Of a stretch of 64,000 nucleotides of DNA, positions 21,016-32,851 are shown in pieces. This stretch comes from Terfezia claveryi (Eukaryota; Ascomycota; Pezizomycetes; Pezizales; Pezizaceae). The notes beneath the pieces were generated by a model that was not told the origin of the DNA, searched no databases, and saw nothing but the letters and a program-made list of their open reading frames with translations. Both the position numbers and the translations under genes were made by a program. The stretch spans positions 310,001 to 374,000 of the forward strand of contig WHUX01000038.1 in NCBI GenBank assembly GCA_015179025.1. The letters run 5' to 3'. Each line of letters begins with the position of its first letter. Position 1 is the stretch's first letter.

Positions 21016-22274
21016 TTTGTTCATTAGTTTTCCGTTGTTCATTAGTTTCCCTTTGTCCTGTTAGATTCCCTTTGTGTTCGTAGGTTTTTCTTGACGTGCC
21101 ACGATAGCATAGTTTATGGGTTTTCCTTTATGCATCATTATCCGGGCATTGGTATCATATTTTTGTTTTTTTTCATAGTCCTTTCTTGATTCGGTTGAAA
21201 TGGGGGACACCTGAAACGCGGGTGGATTGTTCTGATTTCTTTATTTGCTCATTTATTTTTGTTTGTGTTTTAGATATAATTGCTCATGTGCGTTTCATCA
21301 TTCAATGCTTACGTGGCAGGGCCTGGGATATGGGGTGTATCGGAGGGCAAAGAATATGAGGCAGAAAGGAAAGTAAGGTGAGCGGGAGAGAATAGAGTGC
21401 AAGAGAAGAAATGTAGGAAGAAGTGTTAAGGAAGCTAGGGCAGTGGAACCAATGAATGAGAATTACAGATATCCGTGACAACCATAGGAATCCGTGACAA
21501 GAATAGGGATCCGTGACAAGAATAGTGATTCGTAACAAGAATAGTGATCCAGACAAGCAAGCGTATCGTGCGGTGTGAGGTGCGTAATGAAGAACAGGTC
21601 GATGTATTCACGAGTGGAAGGCAGGCACGAGCAATCCGTGACAAGAGATGACGTCCGTGACAACAGCGAAATTTAGTGAGGAACGCAAATGTTTGGTAGG
21701 ACCGCCAGGGCGGGAAAGATTGGCAACGCAAACAAAGAAAATAGATATAGAAGGGACGAATGGGGCAAACTTCAAGTACCTATAGGGGGTTAGATGTCAC
21801 CTCATGACACCACCATACTGAAGTCAAAAGATAAAAAAGAAATTAAGAACCTAGCAATCCTTACTCTATAACAAATCTGCCTCCAACTGAACAACAAGTA
21901 TATGTGAAAAAAGCCTTTTTAAAAGCAAGCAATCAGTAAACTTGAATCATGTTGTAATTGTAGATATATAACTAACTGGAGATACTCCACAGGCAATTTC
22001 CACCAGAAGGTGAAATAGTACCAGAAAGTGGAACCAGAGCATCTGTAATATCACCTGAAGTCGTATTGAGTCCAGGTCCAGTTTAGCCGCAGGTCCCTGT
22101 GAATGAACAACTGCGTTTGTGGCCAGTTTTAGACGGCGGCGGGGGCTCTTGGGACATGGACAGTGAAGGGTTCGTAATACTCTCTTCCTGTAACTGACAC
22201 CTGCTGTATAAGCGTACGTAATAAGTTAAAAGAGTACGTAAAAATACCTTACCTCCGATCAACCTCCAACACAC
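21016..22274. other. Spacer downstream of the Crinkler-type gene, with a 19-bp minisatellite
   Basis: T-rich around 21000-21290, then purine-rich. A 19-bp tandem repeat is listed separately. No gene seen. 21950-22080 is probably 3' flank of the minus-strand nuclease gene. Confidence 0.45.
21471..21555 (+). repeat. 19-bp tandem repeat, four to five units
   Basis: Units of tccgtgacaagaatagtga are repeated with few changes. Stray partial copies (tccgtgacaaga, gtccgtgacaac) occur again at about 21633-21665. Confidence 0.85.
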
Positions 22275-24598
22275 TCACAACCTCCGCACCCGTGTACGCG
22301 CCTCTGCAAGCTTGGAACCTATTTCCTTGTCAACCTCCCCCACTGTAAACCTGAGCCGCTCGAAAGCTGGGTATACAAGCTTCCTATCCCCCCTCAGAGT
22401 CACTACTTTTTCTGACACATTTTCACGCGCAGGGCGAAATCCTCGATCCTCTAAGACCCAGACAAACCCGAAGTGTACCTTTTCATGGGGCAGGCCTAAC
22501 TGATCCAACCAGCTTTCCCACTTCCGGAAGAACATTTCTTCCGAGTTTGAATGTGTTTGGGAAATAGTAACCTGGATCCCATATATTGCTGCTGTATTCT
22601 CAGGGCCAGTCTGAACTAGCACAGCATCGACAGCAGGAAAGTTGTATACCGTCGGAATATACAACACAACCCCCGACTGTCCCTTTAACACATCCTTTGG
22701 GATCGCGTCAACCAGCATAGTAGTCGGGCGCTCCCCGAATCTCCTTTCAATGAACCCGCAACCTCTAAGTGCCATCCAACTTAGAACCATCTGTTCAACG
22801 ACAAATCCGAGCATGCACACGTTACCCCCTGCCAATCTCAAACTGTGCGACCATTGTGGTCGCAGGAAATCCTCCGGGTTCCCAAAGGATCGCAGAAAGT
22901 CAGTTGCGGCCCGCCGAACGACTCCACACGTGACTCCGCCATCACCATCGTGAACATAAAAATGCCTCCAGTCAAGATACTGTTCCATGTTCATAGTTAC
23001 TCTTCCACCGACAATGCAAGCATGCCAGGCATCTCGAAATCTATCAAGTAAATCGCGTTGTCAACTTAGTGTGCGGTATATAGCAGTTGCGGGTGTACCA
23101 CAATCGAACCTACCTGGTGATGTTAGTTGAATCCTTGTACTTCTCTTTTTGCCATTCTCCAAAGTGAAGAATGCGTCGTCGCATTAGAAGAACCTCACGG
23201 GACTGCGACAATCCACCCAACAGGTGCTGAAAGAGATCCTGCATTTCCTCAAGCCCACCTTGGTCGTTGGCCTGAATCGGAAGCTTGTCGAGAACATTCA
23301 GGAGAATGGGCAACTTTCCTGTCACATCTTCGATTCCCAATCGTTCTTCCTGGCTCAGTCTTGTCCCCAGACCAGTATTCCTCCACCAGTAGTGCATTTC
23401 TTCCTATATTGCGAAAGTGACGTAGTCAGCAAATCAATGCACACGAAATATTCTGATTCCTGAAAGATTAAATAAGCAACAACTAGGAGGTACTAACCTC
23501 TGTCAGGCCACCGTACATATGCAGCCTACGCTCTCCTGTTTGTCTAAGCTGATCGGCAATGCCATGCGCGTAGTTCGCTGTGGCACTAGCCAATTTTAAA
23601 TGCCTGGCCGTAATTCGGTCTAACAAACTTCTTGCATCTCGCTTGGATGCTAGTGTGATGCGGTCTGCAGACTCGTCTTCCGGATCCAGCGCGTTGGTCT
23701 GGTCCACGATAAACACAAGCCTGTGATCGGAGGAAGCCTTGACACAAAACGTAGTCAACTCCTCAATTGATTTACAGTCTTCTAAGTATTCCCGTGCTAC
23801 TTTATCGCTCGGTGCGCAGTATGCAAGTACCAATGCAAATTGTAAATACCCAAATAGGTCAAGAAGCAGGGCACGACAATCTGGTATGTATACCACTCGG
23901 TGGCCCTCCTTCATCAACAGACAGGTTAAAGCAGCTAGTATGTGGGACTTCCCGGAGCCTAGTGTCCCATGCAGATAGTACATGCTAATCCCCTGGTATG
24001 TGAGGGACTGTGCGACATTGTAGATCTCGCGAAATTGGTGACGCCCGTAGAAGCTGAATCGACCCTGGGAATCAAGGGCGAACCTATCATTCGGAGTTTT
24101 TCCCAGGAATGGAAATCGCAACTGCTGCACCAGATTCGGGTCACAGTAATCATTTACCCGGAGGGACGCAGAACTTAGGCCTAGGATAACACCTACAAAC
24201 CACATATGTGAATCAGTGATGCTATTCCGTAATCGTATGGTTCACCAGCTTGCTCAACTGCCTGATTCAAAAACAAATAGTGATTAGGGAAGGCATACCT
24301 TGAACCGGGAAGGGGGAAGCAGAGAAGAAAGCAGGTTCTTGTCGAGCTCTGGAATGGGGAAGTGCATAACCAGAGGGTGGAATTGGATCCCGGAAAGACG
24401 GCATTGGTTCTCCGGAGGGTGGAATTACCCCCGCCGATGGAGGCCGTGTGAGTGATGAACACGATATCGAGACCGGGTGCGTTTTCTACCGTGGTGCAAG
24501 TTGCGAGAGCGATACCGAGGGCCGGGAGGAGTCTCCGGTCGTGGAGGTGGTGCCCAGTGAGGTTGTCGCCAGTCGTCGCGGTAGCTAGAATGTGCCAT
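22275..24598 (-). CDS. Crinkler/RHS-type P-loop NTPase fused to restriction-like nuclease
   Basis: Five minus-strand exons join in phase: 24598-24429, 24298-24246, 24192-23498, 23403-23114 and 23040-22275, giving 657 aa. Residues 1-56 form an Arg/Ser/Pro-rich header with PETPPGPRY. The P-loop domain shows Walker A GTLGSGKSH (Lys156) and a Walker B strand LVFIVDQTNAL (Asp238). It is followed by the GGLTEEEMHYWW and EDVTGKLPILL blocks characteristic of Crinkler/RHS NTPases. The last exon encodes a restriction-endonuclease-fold domain with a plausible active set Glu485, Asp541 and Gln559-x-Thr561 (GIQVTIS). Such proteins are known as secreted or nuclear effectors in oomycetes and some fungi, and as transposon-linked RHS proteins in trypanosomes. 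No signal peptide is visible here. Whether it acts as an effector, in genome conflict, or is inactive is unknown. All key residues are present and no break was found. Confidence 0.85.
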
Positions 24599-24870
24599 GT
24601 TAGAATCTAGGGATAATGAGGGAGGAATTGGATCTCACGAGGCGGGCCTTGACTCCCTGGAGGGTGGAATTTCACCCCGAGGATGTCGACTGTAGGAGTC
24701 ATGATTGTGAGATCGCGATCTGGAGCGATTTCTATCGTGAGTCGAGCTGTGAAATTCATATCGAGGGCCAGGCGGGGTTTCCGGTCGGTGAGTTGGTGGC
24801 CGGTAAGTCTGTGAACCGTATTCACGGCGTCTGGAGTCTGCCATAGTAGAATCTTGAGATAATACGATGG
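24340..24870 (-). repeat. Tandem duplication covering the nuclease gene's first exon (about 246 bp period)
   Basis: Two diverged copies, with start codons at 24598 and 24844 on the minus strand, each encode MA.S followed by RPETPPGPRY and an Arg/Ser/His-rich stretch. They share the flanking ggagggtggaatt.. words. The inner copy splices in phase to exon 2. In the outer copy the equivalent donor (GGG/GTGAAA) leaves the wrong phase by one base, so it looks like a decaying or alternative header. Confidence 0.75.
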
Positions 24871-25886
24871 TATGGAAGTGAGCACTATGAGAGCGATTGA
24901 ATGATCTCAGTCAGGCTTGGAGGTCCAAATCGTTGTTCACTTGTCTTTCCCTCGCTCCCAAGCTCAATTCTGATTTTCCTAACTAAGTATATATGTATAA
25001 TATACTAGGTAGGGGTACTCCGTATTCAGATAAGATTTTATACGGGCAAACTTGGTCAGTACTGTATAACCCTCTCCAGTCCACCCTCTGATTTGGAGTG
25101 TGATTTGGGTATCAAGTTGGGGAGTCAGAGGCCTGTTATGTGGTTACTTGAAAGTAGAAATCACAGTTGGGAATCTGTGGGTGGGGTTGGGGTTCATATT
25201 TAGGTACTTACGACACATAAATACACTTTATAATTGGGAGTTCATCGTAATTTTGTAAGGTCAGGGATCCTGACGTATCCGAGTGGATAAAGTCTTAGTT
25301 GAATACCCTACGTAGTATATCTATCTACTACTTGTCCTTGTCTTTGTCTTTACGATCCAGTCGAGTCCAAGAAATATCAGATGCTACATTTTGTAAATCC
25401 TTCATTGCATGGGACCATTGATGTGTGAACTCGGAGAGACATTCACGTGAACGAAATGTTCCATGGCTCATCCTCGCGACGGAAGTAGTAAACATCGAGT
25501 CCCTCAGGTCATACCGATGACATGAATACTGCAAACCACAAATAAAGCAACATCTTAAATTCTGTAAAGCATACATGAAAGTGGAGAGGACAAGAAATCA
25601 GCAAGCAATCCAAGCCCCACCTGTGTCTGTCATAAAATCCAATTGAAAGTTTTCACATACAGTAAGCCCACCTATTATTTTAGAATCGTTTCTTCTCAGG
25701 TACCAACAACATAAGGAGAGCTCAAGTACATAAACATGTAGCATAACTGATTCGGTCTAAAGGGGGCAAGACCAAATTTGGTAAAATAGCAGTGGGGAAA
25801 ACGAAGAACTTGGTCGAGGTGTAAGAGGCAATGGTAAACTTAGAGTTGTACGCAAAACCAGGGGAAAACACCATTAGGCTGCCCTT
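24871..25886. other. Spacer between the nuclease gene and the RNA-binding protein gene
   Basis: AT-rich and without recognisable gene content. A minus-strand 82-codon ORF at 25328-25576 has no supporting feature. The part near 25750-25886 is probably 3' UTR of the RRM gene. Confidence 0.4.
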
Positions 25887-28071
25887 TTACATAATTTGGT
25901 CCTGAGTCAAGCCTGATGCCTCCTGGCCCTCCATCATATCACCACCATTTTGACCATAGTTGGTATACTTGACATAACTAAGGCCAAGTGGTCTACCACC
26001 GTATTGGTAACCAGAGAATTTGGCTGTAATAACGATTAGCCCATGTCACGACAAGCTGGATATAGGTTTTCATACAGATAGCGGTTTCTGCATTATCTGC
26101 GGTGTCAAATCGGACAACACCAGTTCCCCGAGAGCGCCCATTTGGCTCGTATTGGATCTCGGCACGATCGACCTTGCCAATGGTGGTGAAGAGCTCTACC
26201 AAGTCATCGTTGCTCGTCGACCATGGAAGCTAAAAAAACGATCAGTACATTATTTTTGAGACATAGGTCCTGATACTCACGTTTCGGACGTAGATGGTCT
26301 CGCTGCGTTCACCACCACTAGTGGCATGGTCGGTGAACTCATTGGGTGGGACAGATGCACCGGTGTTGTAGTCGGCTGCTGGAGCACCATATCCAGCACC
26401 TCCACCGTAACCACCACGGCCACCACCGAATCCACCACCACTATATCCACCACGGCCACCACCACCCATGTATCCACCACCGCGACTGCCAGTGAAACCC
26501 CCGCGGGCACTAGTAAATCCGCCACGACCCCCACCAAAACCACTACCACCACCGAAGCCAGTGGAGCCAGCAAAACGATCTTCACGAACTTCCAAAGTAC
26601 GTCCTTGCCAATCGTAGCCATTGAATTGTGCGATGGCATTGCGGGCATCATCTGGGGACTCGAAGGCTACAATGCCACTGCCCTTCGGGCGACCATCGGG
26701 ACCCATATGGACATCAGCTCGTACAACGGAGCCTTGAACAGCTGTTTAGCATGTCGTTTGTGAGTATGGGAAGGAATATAAGCAACGGGGCGCGAGGGGA
26801 GTGGAAATATACCAGCTTGACGGAACAAATCCTTCAGATCCTGCCACCCAACAGTGTATGGAAGCTGAATAAAACCGGTCAGTTACTTGTGTTAGTGGTT
26901 AGCAAGCGTAAGAATACTAACGTTGGACACATAGATTTGACGGCCTGGCCCGGCACCGGCACCGGCACCGGCACCTCCACCCATACCACCTCCAAACCCA
27001 CTACCTTGATAGCCAACACTAGGGCCTCCTGGGCCTCCATATGGTGGCCTTGGTTGTTGTTGAGTGCTGAAACGAGGCTCTGCTTCACGGTCCTATAAAG
27101 GAAGTCAGCTCCCGGAAAACAATTTTTTAGCGAGAGGGAAGTATCCACCCTTACCTCACGGACATACACAAGCCTTCCCATTAAATTCTGATTACTGAGA
27201 GTATTGACAGCATGTTGAGCCTGATCCCTTGTAGCGTATTCCACAATCCTGCAAAATGAGATATTAGAGTCACGTTCAAATCAGATGTCAAACACAGTGA
27301 AAGACTTACCCGCAACCCTACAATATACCCAGACAACCATGTCCAGCCCCGTCAATCACCATAACCCAAATAAACCCACAAAAGAAATCAAAGCCAAAAA
27401 ACCGCCAGCATTCTTCACAGTAGCGCCCACCTTCGACATTCCATTGGGAAGCATCAACACATCGGCAAAGAGGACTTCTCCGGCTGTACACCGACAATGC
27501 AAACAACATCACGTTAGCCATGTATCCTCAAATTGACGCGTCAAATCATGCTCATGTCCTGCCAATCCCTCATAATGCCAAATGTAGACAGACTTGAAGC
27601 ATGACCTGACATGGACTGTAAGAGAATAGAGTATTCACCCTGTCGCATGAAGTCCTTGAGGTGGTGCCACTTGACATCGTAGGAAAGGTTGCCGACATAA
27701 ACACGACGGTCTTGTTGAGAGGAATCCCTAAGGCTCTGCATCATAGCGTCTTTCGCGGCTGCGCGTTCCTCAAATGAACGAGTTGGCCCACCAGCACCTC
27801 TGCTGTTACTGTTGTTATTATTGCTGTTGTTGTAATTGGTTCCCGAGTAAGCCCCTGGGTTTCCACTCATAGGCGACCTAGATGACCTCTCACGCCTCCT
27901 GTACTCGTCACGGCTTCGTGACCTACTCCTTGGTGAGTACGACCGGTTTCCTCTATGACGACGAGGACTCCTAGATGAACGACGCTCTCTGATGTCAGGT
28001 GAGCGACGACGCGGTGAACGGCTTCTATCGCGTTGCTGTTGTTGAGTCGAGGAGGGATCGACCATCAGCAT
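25887..28071 (-). CDS. GBP2: SR-type RNA-binding protein with three RRMs (Gbp2/Hrb1 family)
   Basis: Nine minus-strand exons in phase (28071-27639, 27483-27431, 27318-27311, 27248-27155, 27092-26922, 26864-26813, 26741-26281, 26229-26076, 26023-25887) give 520 aa. An Arg/Ser N-terminus ([13 protein letters not shown]) precedes RRM1 ([14 protein letters not shown], then [15 protein letters not shown]). RRM2 is [21 protein letters not shown], with [15 protein letters not shown] long Gly/Arg-rich linker follows, then RRM3 ([20 protein letters not shown]) with the family-typical end [14 protein letters not shown]. Yeast Gbp2/Hrb1 bind nascent mRNA through TREX and aid nuclear export and quality control; the same role is inferred. 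The third exon is only 8 nt. It is required to restore the SKGCGIVEY block, which makes it convincing. Confidence 0.92.
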
Positions 28072-31000
28072 GATTTGAATGAAAAGGAAACGTGAGAGTT
28101 ATAAGAGAGGAATAAAATAGAATTGGGACAAGTAAAGTAAGTGAAGGGCTGTTAGTAAAAAAAAAAAAAGACGTGGAGGGTGCAGGAGGATAGCGCCAAA
28201 AAGGAAGTGGCCTTCCCAGTATTGCAGAAAGAGCACAACCTTGGAGCAATGAACGGTACGTGTGTGGTAAAGTGAGAACAAATGTGTGTGGGGGGGGGGG
28301 GGGGCGGTGGGACGAGTAGTAGTATTGAAAGTCAAGAGGAGCGAGGTTTTCGGGGACGGGCAAGGAGGGGGGGAGAAACTACAGGGCAGGGGGAATGAGG
28401 GCCGGTGGGATGTTAGAGTGATGGGAATGTCACTGGTCGTTGGATGCTTGTGGGAGGGAAGGGGGGGTGCTGAGAAACGAAGAGAGAATAGCGAGGGATA
28501 AAGATCGGAAGAGGATGATGTGTAGCGCGACGAAAGGCGTCGTGAAGTGTGGTGATGGAGCAGCAGCTAGAGTTCTGGTGCAAGAATTTCTTGCTTGCGA
28601 GCTGGGAGCGGGTGTCGGTGCGCGGGCTTCATAAAAACGAGAGAGGCCTCGGATTAAGAAAGGTAAAAGCAGCGGGCGCTGGAAAATGGACGGGGCTAAG
28701 AAACTGCTCCATCACTGGCATGTGCGACAAGGTTTGCCCAGCAACGACACCGTGTGCGAATGTGGCCAGGCGACAGGAACAGAACAAAAGAAAAAAAAAT
28801 GACTAAAAAAAATGAAAGGAAGAAAACGTTTCAATGGCAGCAACTGAGATGAAAGAAATGGTGTGGCTACGAACCTGAACAATGAGAGCAACACAATCAG
28901 ATGCACCGACCGCTTTGCTTGTGTCTCTGATTGAGTCAGTTGGCGGAGGCAGAGGTGGCGGATAGCAAAAAGTGTAGCAGATAGTGTAAACAGAGGAAGG
29001 CGGGGGCGGGCGGGGGCGGGAGGGGGCGGGGGGGGGGGATGATGAGCGGTGCTGCGCAAGTGCGATAGATTGGAAGCAGGAGATGGCAGATGAGTGAGGA
29101 AAAGAGAAGAGGAGGAAAGAAGGAGGGCTTGCAATCACGATTGAACAAGCAGCTATTATGAATGCCGCTGGGCGAAGGTGGGCATTACATTAATATGTAA
29201 TGACCTCCCCGTCCATCCACCATTTGCAATTGCCTGTGATCCCCACCCCCCCCCTGCGAGAAAAAAAAAAAGGTTTGAGACCGCAGGCATGGCAAAAACA
29301 AGATGCAAGGCAAGGTGAAATCAGGAAAAGAAAATCATGATTGAAAAATCATACGAACCTCAAGCTCCCGTACACGAAACGAAAACTATCAACTCTGAGT
29401 CGCACAGAAAAATAGTTATATATTTGCCCGTCAAGGGATTCGAGTGGAAATTGGAAAACCTTTGATCCGTTACTGTTTCCGTTACCGTTCAATATAATCA
29501 CTGCTCTGTAGTTTGAGGTACCTGACTGCCGTCAGCCTTCAGCCAGAAACTTGCCAACGGCCGCAGTGAGCCCTGGGGTTAGATTGAGATCGTATTGCAT
29601 ACATAGAGCGAGAAATAGCTTCAGATGCTCGATATAAGGAAACGATGGTTAAATCGCAAATCAAAAGTGTAGGGCAACGGATTGAGGGGAAAGACTTTAT
29701 ATCTAGCGGTTGGAGACGGGCCTACCAGTGTACACTATCTCCTCCCATATAATTCAACACTGAGAAAGCTATAGTATACATAGTGCGATTGAAGCTTTAT
29801 GTAAAGCCGTATACCCCAAAGTTTATTTACAGACAGTCAAGTGTGGGAGTTTTCGGACAAGGGTTTGTGTGTTTGGGCTAGAAAGGGATAGAACAATGAG
29901 AGTGCTCTGGCCATACAGTGGGGTCAGACTCTGCTATTACGAACTTGTAAGTATGCAAATATGTGACTTTCTTTTTCCTATCACCTTCCCTTCTTGCAAT
30001 TGGAGTTGATAAGTAGACGTCGGGCAAGTGAAACCTGGATAGTATGATGACTGCAAAACTCCTTCAGCAACCAACCGGAGAATGAATTCCTCGTCAATTA
30101 TGCAATCAGAGCTAACTCACTTGCTCACACATCATTAACACCTCCAAACTTAGCTGCCGGTCTGATTCGAGACAAATAAATTCCCGATGGGAGAGCGGCG
30201 CTGGTAGTATGCAATGTGGCCTTTCAACTAAGGGATATCTGTACAACTTCCCTCAACCTCCTTTAGACCGCCGTGAAAAGGCTCGTGTGAGTAGCCAGCC
30301 TGAAAGGTCTCAAATTGAGGAATTAACCTCGGAATGTGATTCAGGGCCACTACAAACGGTCGCAGAAAAGGTAAAACCTGACCCATGTCTCGGAGAAAAA
30401 CCCACCCATTGTAGAAACCCCGTTTCGTGAGATGTGAACCGTGATCGCCCCCGTTGAAACAAATGCAGCCCTGCAGGGTGCTTCTCTACTCCGAACCACC
30501 AACACCCACGAGGCCAAGCGCCTCGGCTAGAATCGCGCCACTAAATCTCCAAGGTAGGGGAAAGATGCCGCAGAGAAAAAGCGAAATAAAGTTTCGAATT
30601 GAGTTTTTACGCAAATCGTCACGGCTTCCCGGCCACCATATTCAGCCAGGTCTGATTTGGAGATGCACAGGTGTTGACAATGTGATATGAATTGCATATT
30701 GTAGTTGGGGAAGTGCCGGGCCAAATGAATGTACCGCAGCACGCCCTAACCTGATAATACAATATCTGCATTATAGACCTGGGGCTCCTCTGTTACTGAA
30801 GAAGTTGAAGAATCATAATAGGTATTGGTATAAACAATTTACTTGCAGCTGTGGTTGGTGCTACCACACGTGAGCATGTTTATTGTGTTTTCCCTACCGG
30901 GTGACGCCGAGTATGATCAATGACCACCCCGACCCTACCAGCCGGAGAGGAATTGGTTGCTTCTTAGCACGGACATAATCCATGATGTAAGAGGGAACCC

Positions 31001-31491
31001 TGGCTGCATCTGCATATACGATCTATTCGGCCCGTCCTAACTTCAGTGCAGGAACGGACGAAATTGTCTAGTTCTTGTAGTGAAGCTGCTCGACAGGCTG
31101 AATACGTGCGAGAATTAGCCTTGAGTATCCTGAGAAACATGATAAGTCATTTTTGAGACAAGAGCGGGAGGTAAATACAAAGGTAGCACCTTACAAGGGT
31201 ATCGACAGGACGTACCGAAGACTGCAACCCGAGCATTAACAAAATGACATAATTAGCGTACTTGATGAAGCATGCAGTATTATTGTGTACAGTCCAATGC
31301 CCATTGTGTCAATACTTCTCGGATGATACCACAGAATTTGTTCGGCTGATGAATCGGTACCTAAAATTACTAGCTTTTGTCTGCGGTAACCTCAGTGCCA
31401 AGATCCAGCATCTGGCTGGAAATCTTTTTAGCCACTGGTCATCGGACTTGTCCAATCACCTCTCCTGATTCCCTGAGAGTTCACAACAATC
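28072..31491. other. 3.4-kb gene-free spacer with G-rich and simple tracts
   Basis: Upstream of the RRM gene there are A and G homopolymers (poly-G at 28291-28304) and a strong G-run array at about 28999-29038. An 8-bp-stem palindrome with a TAAT loop lies at 29183-29202. The rest, 29210-31490, is AT-rich with only short non-conserved ORFs. Confidence 0.5.
28999..29038 (+). repeat. Potential G-quadruplex tract
   Basis: At least six runs of three to eleven guanines separated by single bases or short spacers (ggcgggggcgggcgggggcg...). It lies about 0.93 kb upstream of the RRM gene start, in the non-template strand of nothing recognised. Confidence 0.6.
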
Positions 31492-32851
31492 ATGGCCACA
31501 CTCCTCCGTAGTCTGCGGAACCTTCTCCCCACTTCTGCGGCCGCTGATCGACATTTCCTTAAGCACCAGCTCCCACGAGCTGCCCTCTACCACTCCCACC
31601 ACCATGCCCCTCCCCCTCCTCCCTTCTCCGCCGCCGCCTCAGCCATCCTCTCCTCCTCCTTGACCCATGTCCCCGAGCACGGCTTCACGGATATGGCGCT
31701 CACCCTCGGTGCCCGAGGCGCCGGGTATCTCGACATCACTACCAACTTATTCCCCCGAGGGCCTTTCGAAATCGTATATTACCACCTCGTCATGTCCAGG
31801 CTGAATCTGCATCAGCGAGTGCAATTCCCATCTGCCGAGGTCAATGCGGGGAGGAGTTAGGTGTGGGTCAAAAATTACGGATGTTGGTAGTCGAGAGGTT
31901 ACGGGCGAATGAGAAGGTCCTTGGTCGGTGGCAAGAGGTTAGTAATGTGAACCCCCACCCACCCTTATCACCTGGGTATTTCCCAGGCTTGGGGTGGAGC
32001 CCGACGTGGGGTGTATGTCAGGGTTACATTTCTCCCTTCCCACCCGAGTCCTGAATGTTCCAAGTTGCTTCTGGCGCCGGGAAATAAGTTGTGCATATAA
32101 TATCATGTCATATTATCATATCAGATATATCCGAATCATACATATACTGACTTCTGAATTGTTGTATATTCTAGGCTCTGGGGCTAATGTCCCTGGCAGG
32201 CAATATCCCTACATCTATCTCCGAGCTGGCAAAGCTCTCAGACGAGATTTTGTATCTTGCAGGGGACACCAGTGTCGATACAACTTGGTACACAAAGCGG
32301 GCTTCGCTATCTGCGATTTATGCTAGTACAGGTATGTATTTCCCCAAGTCCCCATTCACCTCCGGTCCGCAGCGGATTTTCCGTTGTCTTGGAGGGGCCT
32401 GTTGCCTGTGCATGAGGAGTGTCCTGCCTGTCCTATTACCAGCTTAAAGCCCCTGTCTTTCCTCAGTAAGCTGTGTATTTGTGGGAGGGCAGGGGGTTTT
32501 GCTCTCCAGGAAAGCCAGTTTTCGTATTCCTCGTCTCACCTCGAACATCAGACTATACACATGCTCCGCCAACCAATCCATCCCCGTGCCCCCTACACGC
32601 CCTCCTACACTTATCCTTATTCGGCTACCTCCCATCCCTGGCGTTAATCTATAGCTAATACTCCTTTCTTTACAGAACTCTTCATGACCCAGGATACGTC
32701 TCCCGACTTCATCTGTACCTGGAAGTTCCTCGACCGCCGTTTAGAAGATATCCAGGCCCTAGGAAAGGCCACCTCAGAAGTTGGGGATTACTTTGGTTTC
32801 ACGGCCAATGCTGTCATGAATATTTTGAGGAGTAAGAGTGTTATTCGATAG
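31492..32851 (+). CDS. COQ9: Ubiquinone biosynthesis protein Coq9 (apparent frameshift in exon 1)
   Basis: Coq9 is a matrix lipid-binding partner of Coq7 in coenzyme Q synthesis. Three exons are evident: 31492-31937, 32175-32331 and 32676-32851. The N-terminus is a basic presequence (MATLLRSLRNLLP), then HVPEHGFTDMALTLGARGAGY and the EIVYYHLVMSRLNLHQRVQFP block. Exon 2 carries LAGDTSVDTTWYTKRASLSAIY, the most conserved Coq9 stretch, and exon 3 SPDFICTWKFLDRRLEDI. Within exon 1 the frame changes by one base between about 31832 and 31857, next to a GGGG run. Upstream reads to a TAG at 31858-31860, while the family-typical ELGVGQKLRMLVVERLRANE continues in another frame. No credible intron bridges it. 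It is either a sequencing/assembly error or a real lesion. Confidence 0.85.

Noticed and set aside
20652..21083. 143-codon ORF as a gene
   Set aside because: Produced by the 34-bp minisatellite, with no start context, intron or homologue.
21471..21555. CRISPR-like array
   Set aside because: Units are contiguous without spacers, and the genome is eukaryotic; it is a minisatellite.
24635..24844. Separate small RS-rich protein gene
   Set aside because: Better explained as a duplicated copy of the Crinkler-type gene's first exon.
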